Assembly (NCBI GenBank): GCA_002440965.1
Contig: DJWJ01000002.1
Location: forward strand, 1 to 13,219
DNA length: 13,219 nt
From: Candidatus Omnitrophica bacterium UBA6233
GTDB lineage: Bacteria; Omnitrophota; Gorgyraeia; Gygaellales; Profunditerraquicolaceae
Direction: 5' to 3'
Shown here: in pieces, positions 7,129-13,219 of the stretch
How the letters are laid out: each line of letters opens with the position of its first letter
Numbering within the stretch: position 1 is the stretch's first letter
The notes under the pieces: generated by a model
Database searches by the model: none
The model's input: only the letters and a program-made list of their open reading frames with translations
What the model was told of the DNA's origin: nothing
Position numbers and translations under genes: made by a program

Positions 7129-7884
7129 ATGCGGAGAAAGAAAACTGGTAGAAGTAAAGTTAAAATACTCAATACCGCTTCTATAAATAAAGGTGATTTT
7201 CCGTTATTGAAGAATAGTCAGATAGTTTTTGAACATGCAGTCCATTCGGTATCGAGTTTCTATAAACTTTATCAAAAGGGGAGAAAGGGGAGTGCTGGTT
7301 CAACCTCTCACGAGGAGCAGGATTTGCTAAGAGCTATGCTTGTTTTTGCTTGTTCAGGTCTTGATGATGTTGTAAAACAAATGATAAAAGACTCATTACC
7401 AAAAATTATTCAGCAAGATATTGAAGGAAAGGGAGCAAGACAGGAATTCCAGAAGTTCGTGGAACGACGAATGAAAAGAGTTAATAGTGCTGAAGGCGCA
7501 GAGAAGACATTAATAGTTGATACCAGCTTTATCGCTCAGGTTATTACTAGTAACGAACCCAGAGCTACTTTATTACGGTTTTTGCAAGATTATCTCCTAG
7601 AAGATAGTTTGCAATCTAGGGATCAAGTGCTTAAAGTTGCTGCGCATTTTGCAATAACAAAAGATCAGGTGCTTGCAGACCCAGAAACGACAAAGGATGC
7701 CTTTGATATTAGAAATGATATTATTCATGAAATGGATGTAGATTTAAGTGGAAAAGGTAAGGGACAAAAGAAAAGAAGGGTAAGAGGGGCTCCGGATATG
7801 ATAAAGTATTGCGAAAATGTTTTAAATATAAGCGTAGCGTTTATAAACGTAGTCGCAGAAAGAATATATGGCCATACATCCTAA
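7129..7884 (+). CDS. HEPN-domain protein, probable ribonuclease, inside the restriction operon
   Basis: This is a 251-aa mostly helical protein. A helix-rich segment near residues 60-85 (LLRAMLVFACSGLDDVV) and the motif RNDIIH at 195-200 (R195, N196, H200) match the RNxxxH signature of HEPN ribonucleases. The first part resembles the RiboL-PSP/MAE_28990-type HEPN proteins of defence loci. A Lys/Arg-rich loop follows the motif (about 208-220). Such proteins usually cut RNA as dimers and act as toxins or abortive-infection effectors. The motif residues are intact, so activity is plausible but not shown. TTAGGAGAG (7113-7121) precedes the ATG. The 3' end overlaps res by 17 nt. Base composition (about 37% GC by hand count of 7141-7500) is lower than in the first part of mod. 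Its position between mod and res suggests control by the restriction enzyme or activation on restriction failure. Confidence 0.78.
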   Translation: MRRKKTGRSKVKILNTASINKGDFPLLKNSQIVFEHAVHSVSSFYKLYQKGRKGSAGSTSHEEQDLLRAMLVFACSGLDDVVKQMIKDSLPKIIQQDIEGKGARQEFQKFVERRMKRVNSAEGAEKTLIVDTSFIAQVITSNEPRATLLRFLQDYLLEDSLQSRDQVLKVAAHFAITKDQVLADPETTKDAFDIRNDIIHEMDVDLSGKGKGQKKRRVRGAPDMIKYCENVLNISVAFINVVAERIYGHTS

Positions 7885-10543
7885 TTTTCCAAAATCTCCT
7901 TATGAAATTATAAAGCCGGAACTGCGTTGGTTTCCGGCAGACGAGATTTTGCGCGAGAAAGGATATGATAAACTTTTGCCTCCGCTGGTGGCGAAATTGC
8001 GTAAGCTGGTTGAGGAATGGCGGAATTCCGGGTATGAAGGTGCAAGTTCCACAAGTAAAGCGCTCTTGCAATGGTGGTTTAAGACCAATCACCCGATGCA
8101 AACGTCCGATGGCGAGGAATATCTCTTCCAATATTATTTTGCTCAACGCGAAGCAGTCGAAACGATCGTCTATCTCTACGAAATTGTAAAAATTAAGGAT
8201 AAATACGATCTCTTGCGTTTTGATAGCTCTGGGATTCTGACTCCGGGTATGTTCGCGGAAGACTGGCGCCGTTTTGTGATTAAGATGGCAACAGGCAGCG
8301 GTAAGACGAAGGTCCTAAGCCTCATCTTAGCCTGGAGTTATTTCCATAAGACATATGAAGTAGATTCTATGCTTGCACGAAATTTCCTTGTGATCACGCC
8401 TAACATCATTGTTCTTGATCGTATCCGGAGTGATTTTGACGGTTTAAAGATATTTTTTGATGACCCAGTAATTCCTGAGAATGGTTATGCCGGGCAGGAT
8501 TGGAAAAATGATTTTCAAGTCACGCTTCATATTCAAGATGAAATCGGCACTATAAGAAAGACGGGCAATATCTTTCTTTCCAACATCCACCGTATTTATG
8601 AAAGCAGTGATGTAAATCCTTCTTTTAATGATGAAGATACAGCGGATTATTTTCTCGGCAAGAAGCCGGTAGGCGCAACCAATGAATCGAAGATTGACCT
8701 TTCAGAGATTGTCCGTAATGTGGATGAGTTAGTGGTATTGAATGATGAGGCGCATCATATTCATGACGAAAGGCTTGCATGGTTTAAGTCCATTGAAGAC
8801 ATCCACAATCGCCTTAAGATAAAAGGCGCTGAATTATCGCTTCAAGTGGATGTGACCGCAACGCCACGTCATAATAATGGAGCGATATTTGTTCAGACAG
8901 TTTCTGACTATCCTCTTGTAGAAGCAATTCATCAGGATGTGGTGAAGCACCCGGTACTTCCGGATTCTGCTAGCCGGGCTAAATTGGTTGAGAAGAAAAG
9001 CTCAAAATATACCGAAAAGTATGAGGATTATATTCATCTTGGTTATCTTGAATGGAAGAAAGTTTTTGAGGAACATGCTAAGCTTGGGAAGAAGGCGGTT
9101 TTGTTTATCATGACTGATGATACCCGAAACTGTGATGAAGTCGCGGAATATCTTAAAGGGCGTTATCAGGAATTTAAAGATGCAGTTTTGATTATTCACA
9201 CTAAGAATAATGGTGATATTGCAGAGAGCGCTACTGGAAAGAAAAAAGAAGAGTTGGACGAATTGCGCGAGGCCGCTAATAAGATCGATAGGCCTGATAA
9301 TCCTTATAAGGTAATTGTTTCAGTTTTGATGTTAAAAGAAGGTTGGGATGTCCGCAATGTCACTACCATTGTTGGTCTTAGGCCATATTCTTCCGCGAGT
9401 AATATTTTACCTGAACAGACTATGGGGCGTGGTTTACGCCGGATGTATCGCGATTCTAACTTGCAGGAAATGGTGAGTGTTGTTGGCACGGATGCTTTCA
9501 TGGATTTTGTGGAGTCGATTAAAAGTGAAGGTGTTGAGCTTGAGCGCCGTAAGATGGGCGAAGGAAGCGCACCGAAAGCTCCGCTTGTTGTTGAGGTTGA
9601 TAAAGAGAATAGCAAAAAAGATATTGATAAACTTGATATTCAAATTCCGGTTCTAACTGCACGGATTTATCGGGAATACAAGAATCTTTCTGATCTTGAT
9701 GTTAGCAAATTTGGAAATTCAAGATTATTTATCCAGCAGTTTTCAGAAGAACAAAAACGGGAGATTGTTTTTAAAGACATAGCAAGCGGTGAGATATCGC
9801 ATAAAACAGAGTTGGATTCTGATTTCGTGGCAAATTATCAAAGTGTAGTTGGATATTTTGCTCAGGTAATCATGAAAGACTTGCGGCTTGTCGGAGGATA
9901 CGACGTTTTGTATGGGAAGGTTAAGGAATTTATCCAGGATAATCTCTTTAATGTTTCTGTTAGTTTGGAAGATTTAAATATCTTGCGGAATCTATCCGAA
10001 CTTGAGGCTACAAAAACGATTATTGAAACGTTCAAAAAGAAAATTAACGAATTGACTGTGCTTGATAGGGGCGAAGCAGAGATTAAAGATTATATTAAGA
10101 TAAGCAAGTGCCGGCCTTTTGTAGTTAAAGAGCAAGGCTATTTGGTGCCTCAAAAAAGCGCGTTTAATAAGATTGTTGGCGATAGCCATTTTGAGCTTGA
10201 AATGGCGGCTTTCTTGGAGAAGTGTGAGGATATTATTTCATACGCTAAAAATTACTTCGCTGTACATTTTAAAATTGATTACCGTGATGCTGATGGTGAA
10301 ATAAAAGATTATTATCCTGATTTCTTTGTTAAGGCATCGGAGAAAGAAGTTTATATTGTCGAAACTAAAGGCCGAGAAGATTTAGATGATCCGCTGAAAA
10401 TCGAAAGACTTAAACAATGGTGCGACGATGTAAATAAGTCTCAGAGTGAAATTAGATATCGTTGTTTATATATCCGACAAGAGCTATTTGAAAAATATAT
10501 ACCAAAAATATTTAAAGACTTAATTGATAATTTTCAAGCTTAA
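7868..10543 (+). CDS. res: Type III-like restriction subunit: SF2 helicase plus PD-(D/E)XK nuclease (Res)
   Basis: This is an ATP-dependent translocase and endonuclease that would cut unmodified DNA together with Mod. SF2 helicase motifs are clear: Walker A ATGSGKT at 141-147, a DEAH-type motif II (NDEAHH, 292-297), the motif V-like KEGWDVRN, and motif VI QTMGRGLRR at 517-525. The C-terminal nuclease site is visible as P-D at 817-818 and E-T-K at 832-834, the PD-(D/E)XK pattern. At 891 aa it is within the usual Res range. The start ATG overlaps the HEPN gene. The opening residues (HPNFPKSPYEIIKPELRWFPADE) are typical of a Res subgroup I believe is annotated as BPTD_3080-like. All catalytic residues are present, so I infer a functional enzyme. 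The 3' end is more AT-rich than the helicase part. Confidence 0.92.
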   Translation: MAIHPNFPKSPYEIIKPELRWFPADEILREKGYDKLLPPLVAKLRKLVEEWRNSGYEGASSTSKALLQWWFKTNHPMQTSDGEEYLFQYYFAQREAVETIVYLYEIVKIKDKYDLLRFDSSGILTPGMFAEDWRRFVIKMATGSGKTKVLSLILAWSYFHKTYEVDSMLARNFLVITPNIIVLDRIRSDFDGLKIFFDDPVIPENGYAGQDWKNDFQVTLHIQDEIGTIRKTGNIFLSNIHRIYESSDVNPSFNDEDTADYFLGKKPVGATNESKIDLSEIVRNVDELVVLNDEAHHIHDERLAWFKSIEDIHNRLKIKGAELSLQVDVTATPRHNNGAIFVQTVSDYPLVEAIHQDVVKHPVLPDSASRAKLVEKKSSKYTEKYEDYIHLGYLEWKKVFEEHAKLGKKAVLFIMTDDTRNCDEVAEYLKGRYQEFKDAVLIIHTKNNGDIAESATGKKKEELDELREAANKIDRPDNPYKVIVSVLMLKEGWDVRNVTTIVGLRPYSSASNILPEQTMGRGLRRMYRDSNLQEMVSVVGTDAFMDFVESIKSEGVELERRKMGEGSAPKAPLVVEVDKENSKKDIDKLDIQIPVLTARIYREYKNLSDLDVSKFGNSRLFIQQFSEEQKREIVFKDIASGEISHKTELDSDFVANYQSVVGYFAQVIMKDLRLVGGYDVLYGKVKEFIQDNLFNVSVSLEDLNILRNLSELEATKTIIETFKKKINELTVLDRGEAEIKDYIKISKCRPFVVKEQGYLVPQKSAFNKIVGDSHFELEMAAFLEKCEDIISYAKNYFAVHFKIDYRDADGEIKDYYPDFFVKASEKEVYIVETKGREDLDDPLKIERLKQWCDDVNKSQSEIRYRCLYIRQELFEKYIPKIFKDLIDNFQA

Positions 10544-10631
10544 TTAAAATTAGTGGATGCCTTGGATTTTTTAGAAAATAATAAGGGCGGGCCTAGTTTT
10601 ATTTTAGAATAATTATAAATGGAGGAAGCCA

Positions 10632-11381
10632 ATGTCTATTAAACGTAGATCTTTGTTAATCTCAAATCCTGGCGTTGAGGGAAGTGAAGATTATGCTGTT
10701 GGAACATTAGCAGATGTTCAGAATTTAAAAAAATTATTGTTATCACCCATGGGGGGATTTTGGAAAGAAGACGAAATAATCATTAGAAATAAACCATCAA
10801 AATTAGAGTTATTAGGGCTGATAGGTACATTGAAAAATGTGGATTATGCTTTAGTCCTATTTTCAGGCCATGGTGCTTATTCAGCGACATTAAATGATAC
10901 AATATTAGAATTAAATGAGAGAGAAGAAATAAATTCTAAAGAGCTTCGGCAAGGAGCCTTAAAACAATCTTTGATTCTTGATTGTTGCAGAGTTATTACT
11001 CAAGAGGTGATACTTGCGAAGATACTTGAAGCCTCCAAACGTCTTACTCAAAGTTTCAATCCAGCAGATTGTAGATTATATTATGATAAACGTATTGAAG
11101 AATGCCCCAAATCTTTAACTGTCTTATACTCATGCGATATTGATGAGACTTCTGGGGATACGTCTAAAGGAGGAGTTTTTACTTATAATCTAATTGAGTC
11201 TTCAAGAGAATGGATATCGCAAAAAAATACTGATACATCAAAGGCATTTGCAATCTTAAGCATTGTAAGTGCATTTGAAAACACAGAAAGAATTGTCAAA
11301 GAAATTAGTGGTAACAGACAGAATCCACGAATGGAAAAACCAAGGGAGGGGCCTTATTTTCCGTTTTGTATAATTGCTTGA
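10632..11381 (+). CDS. Caspase-fold cysteine protease (C14-like)
   Basis: This is a short caspase/metacaspase-type peptidase. The catalytic dyad is visible as H80 in FSGHGA, after a hydrophobic strand, and the Cys in LDCC (C119 by alignment with the usual D-x-C, with C118 as the alternative). A downstream G-G-V-F-T-Y segment (about 186-191) matches the strand after the substrate loop. The protein is nearly all catalytic domain, with no TPR, WD or NTPase sensor fused. Prokaryotic caspases often act in defence by cleaving a partner protein after infection is sensed. GGAGGA (10621-10626) precedes the ATG. The 88-nt gap after res holds no convincing promoter or terminator, so it may be read through from the restriction operon. 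The next gene, a membrane protein 27 nt downstream, is the obvious candidate partner. Confidence 0.82.
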   Translation: MSIKRRSLLISNPGVEGSEDYAVGTLADVQNLKKLLLSPMGGFWKEDEIIIRNKPSKLELLGLIGTLKNVDYALVLFSGHGAYSATLNDTILELNEREEINSKELRQGALKQSLILDCCRVITQEVILAKILEASKRLTQSFNPADCRLYYDKRIEECPKSLTVLYSCDIDETSGDTSKGGVFTYNLIESSREWISQKNTDTSKAFAILSIVSAFENTERIVKEISGNRQNPRMEKPREGPYFPFCIIA

Positions 11382-11408
11382 TTGCGAGTTTTTAAAACGA
11401 GGTGAAAA

Positions 11409-12086
11409 ATGCTGCATACGCTAATGGATTTTTTAGGTAATCTCGCAATATTTTTATTTGGCGCTAATAAGGATGGTTCAGTAGATAGAATAGTTTTTTG
11501 GACATTCGTATTAGCCATAATTGCATTATGGCAGTTATGGGAGATGAGTAGGACGGCGAGAGCCGATTTCATTTATAAGTTCACAGATGGATTTTTTAAC
11601 CAAGAATGTCGAAGCTTAATACTGCTTTTTGAATATGATTTATTAACATTTGAGATTAAGAAAGTGAATGACCAAGAATTCCCATGTTTTAAATTAGATG
11701 ACAAGAAGTTGAAAGACCTTGAGGGAATTGATGGGAAATTGAAAGATAATTTTAAGCCAATTTATACAATGTATGATATAGATGATAAGCTTTTGGGGCA
11801 TTTTGAAGATTTAGGTAATTATGAGAGAAAAGGATTATTGGATATTCAAATGGTATATGAAGGATTTAGCTACTATATTAAATCGACCTGGGAAAATGAA
11901 GAGATAAAAAAGTACATTAAATGGGAAAAAGCTGCTGCTCAAGATATGTGGACAGGAGTTGAATATATTTATAGTAAAGTTAATGCTTATGATGAAGCCA
12001 GAAAGTGCAAAAGATTAGTTGGGTTATGGAAAATCGAATGGTGGTGGCGAACTTTAAGGAATTTGTACAGAAGACAGAAAAACTAG
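11409..12086 (+). CDS. Membrane-anchored protein of unknown function, possible caspase partner
   Basis: Two N-terminal hydrophobic segments (about 5-18 and 27-46) are followed by a soluble, charged, helix-rich domain. The WEMSRTARADF sequence just after the second span is a pattern I associate with DUF4760-like small membrane proteins, whose function is unknown. No catalytic motif is recognisable. It has a good ribosome site (GAGGTG, 11399-11404) and sits directly after the caspase gene, so the two are probably co-expressed. It could be a protease substrate, an anchor, or a membrane-damaging effector released by cleavage. The last 60 nt overlap a small frame that may be a further gene. Confidence 0.7.
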   Translation: MLHTLMDFLGNLAIFLFGANKDGSVDRIVFWTFVLAIIALWQLWEMSRTARADFIYKFTDGFFNQECRSLILLFEYDLLTFEIKKVNDQEFPCFKLDDKKLKDLEGIDGKLKDNFKPIYTMYDIDDKLLGHFEDLGNYERKGLLDIQMVYEGFSYYIKSTWENEEIKKYIKWEKAAAQDMWTGVEYIYSKVNAYDEARKCKRLVGLWKIEWWWRTLRNLYRRQKN

Positions 12087-12196
12087 GGGCACCCCATTTT
12101 TTAAAAAATGATGAGGTAGTAGTAAACAGAAAACTGGTCAGCGATTTTAAGTCTTTATTATTTGAGAGCAAGAAAAAAGTTAAGTTACGCAGATAA
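12026..12196 (+). CDS. Possible 56-aa basic protein overlapping the membrane-protein gene
   Basis: An open frame runs from ATG 12026 (GTG 12005 is an alternative) through the otherwise empty gap between the membrane-protein and abortive-infection genes. It ends 12 nt before the latter. The C-terminus is strongly basic (SKKKVKLRR). No clear ribosome site precedes either start, so it would depend on coupling to the upstream gene. It resembles no family I know. It fills the gap neatly, but it could equally be chance or a frameshifted tail of the upstream gene. Confidence 0.35.
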   Translation: MENRMVVANFKEFVQKTEKLGAPHFLKNDEVVVNRKLVSDFKSLLFESKKKVKLRR

Positions 12197-12208
12197 TATA
12201 TTTGAGCC

Positions 12209-13045
12209 ATGGCAAACCTAACTACAAATGACAAGCAACTTTTAGAAAAACTTTTTCAAATGGACGGAGGCGGTGTCCTTAATTTCTCCAATAGGATAAT
12301 GGGGGAATTTTTTAATAATGATATTGGGATTAATATCTACGAAGAAAGATATGACTATGCAAGCGGATCTAAAGCCAATCGTATGAGAGGTTTTTGGCAA
12401 GTAGCGGATGATTCTTTAATTGGCAAATCTGTAATAAAACTTATTGAGTATATTGAGGGCCAGATTATGATAGGTGATCTCCAACAAAATGATTTTCCTA
12501 GAAATCTTATCGACAAGGGCAAAGAGATTAGTGATAGATTGCTTGGTAAACAAGCACAAAACGACAATATTGCAGAGGATGAATTTTTAGAAAAGGAATT
12601 TGACGAAGTTTCGATTAGTTCGTTAAAATTAGATGGTGCGATAACGAGTATACTTGAACAGAGGCTCGAAGAAATTGAAAAATGCTTAAATTCTAAGGCC
12701 GCTTTAGCAACAATTTTTCTATGTGGAAGTACGCTTGAAGGAATATTGCTTGGTGTTGCGATAAATAATTCGCAAGAATTCAATATAGCAAAAACAAGTC
12801 CAAAAGATAAAAACGGGCAAGTTTTAAAATTTCACCAATGGACACTTAGTAATTTTATAGATGTTGCTAAAGAAATTGGGTTCTTAAAAGAGGATGTAAA
12901 GAAATTCAGCCATTCATTGAGAGAATTTAGAAATTATATTCATCCTTACCAGCAAGCAAATCAGCAATTTAATCCAAATGAGCATACGGCTAAATTATGT
13001 TGGCAGGTTTTGAAGATGGCAATTTTTCAAATAACTAATAAGTAA
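12209..13045 (+). CDS. Abortive-infection family protein (Abi_C/HEPN-like)
   Basis: The N-terminal part (1-85) carries the pattern GGVLNFSNRIMGEFF...SKANRMRGFW that I recognise from proteins annotated as abortive infection family. The C-terminal part (about 150-278) resembles the Abi_C domain: a helix LCGSTLEGILLGVA followed by LREFRNYIHPY. Within that motif R238 and H245 give R-x6-H, and R241-N-Y-I-H245 is an RNxxH variant. Both are HEPN-like, so it may be an RNase or a HEPN-fold structural protein. The start fits the family's usual N-terminus, although the ribosome site is weak. It probably belongs to the caspase transcript. The trigger and target are unknown. Confidence 0.72.
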   Translation: MANLTTNDKQLLEKLFQMDGGGVLNFSNRIMGEFFNNDIGINIYEERYDYASGSKANRMRGFWQVADDSLIGKSVIKLIEYIEGQIMIGDLQQNDFPRNLIDKGKEISDRLLGKQAQNDNIAEDEFLEKEFDEVSISSLKLDGAITSILEQRLEEIEKCLNSKAALATIFLCGSTLEGILLGVAINNSQEFNIAKTSPKDKNGQVLKFHQWTLSNFIDVAKEIGFLKEDVKKFSHSLREFRNYIHPYQQANQQFNPNEHTAKLCWQVLKMAIFQITNK

Positions 13046-13137
13046 CTATTCGGATTCTCATTGTGCGCAAAAGGGGTACTTTGGGTTTTTAATAAGATGA
13101 TGAGGTACGGAATCTTTTACTAAAAAAAGAAGGTAAC

Positions 13138-13219
13138 ATGTCGTTGCTTGAGGAAATTTTAAACTGGTCGACTACTAACTTAACTCTATGGCAACGTGAT
13201 GCTATGCGTCGTTTGTTCC
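13138..13219 (+). CDS. Start of a further gene, truncated by window edge
   Basis: An ATG at 13138 follows AGAAGG (13128-13133), and 27 codons are open to the end of the window. The opening residues (SLLEEILNWS...LWQRDAMRRLF) resemble the N-termini of some large AAA-type ATPases seen in defence islands, but the visible part has no diagnostic motif. The 92-nt gap after the abortive-infection gene shows no hairpin terminator. Confidence 0.6.
   Translation, partial: MSLLEEILNWSTTNLTLWQRDAMRRLF

Noticed and set aside
7841..8146. 101-aa minus-strand frame across the HEPN/res junction
   Set aside because: It lies antisense to two genes with recognised motifs, and its composition shows no domain pattern.
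9304..9615. 103-aa minus-strand frame inside res
   Set aside because: It lies opposite helicase motifs V and VI and has a low-complexity Ser/Thr composition typical of an antisense shadow.
10544..10631. Possible promoter before the caspase gene (TAGAAT at 10605, TATAAA at 10614)
   Set aside because: Neither -10-like box has an acceptable -35 box at 16-18 nt, and the stretch is simply AT-rich.
12355..12783. 142-aa minus-strand frame under the abortive-infection gene
   Set aside because: It is a serine-rich shadow lying wholly inside a well-supported plus-strand gene, with no matching context.
13046..13137. Possible terminator after the abortive-infection gene
   Set aside because: The GGTAC copies in it are direct, not inverted, and no stem followed by a T-tract could be drawn.

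Overview
The window carries a run of plus-strand bacterial genes with clear Shine-Dalgarno sites and a base composition of very roughly 40% GC. It reads as the cargo end of an integrative or conjugative element from a diderm bacterium. No rRNA, tRNA or housekeeping gene is present to fix the taxon. An uncultivated environmental lineage (Omnitrophota-like codon style) is only a guess.

Left part (1-3227): a conjugation/mobilisation module. It holds a winged-helix, Replic_Relax-like protein, a membrane-anchored VirD4/TraD-type coupling ATPase with an unusually large predicted periplasmic insert, and a 63-aa double-membrane-span protein that resembles the phage-type superinfection immunity family. 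The three are tightly packed, with a 17-nt overlap and then an 11-nt gap.

Middle left (3228-4656): a stand-alone class II Fic protein with a C-terminal winged helix, behind a good sigma70-type promoter embedded in two inverted repeats of the core GGAATAA. This looks like an autoregulated promoter. Between fic and the next operon lies a compact control region: a second good sigma70 promoter, then a terminator hairpin that sits just upstream of the mod start codon, plus a sequence that could form a competing antiterminator helix.

Centre (4657-10543): a type III-like restriction-modification operon, mod - small 4-fold-beta-flower-like protein - HEPN protein with an intact RNxxxH motif - res. 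All four genes overlap or nearly touch. Mod is a beta-order adenine methyltransferase (DPPF first, FxGxG later). Res is an SF2 helicase fused to a C-terminal PD-(D/E)XK nuclease. The HEPN protein, a likely ribonuclease, is embedded between the two classical subunits, which suggests a DNA-targeting system with a built-in RNA-targeting or abortive arm.

Right part (10632-13219): further defence-type genes. These are a short caspase-fold protease with His/Cys dyad residues, a membrane-anchored protein of unknown function, a possible 56-aa protein, an abortive-infection family protein with a HEPN-like Rx6H signature, and the first 27 codons of another gene cut by the window edge. The whole 3.4-13.2 kb stretch is best read as a defence island carried behind conjugation genes. 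The most interesting candidates for undescribed biology are the four-gene mod-4FB-HEPN-res unit with its attenuator-like leader and the caspase/membrane-protein/Abi cluster.
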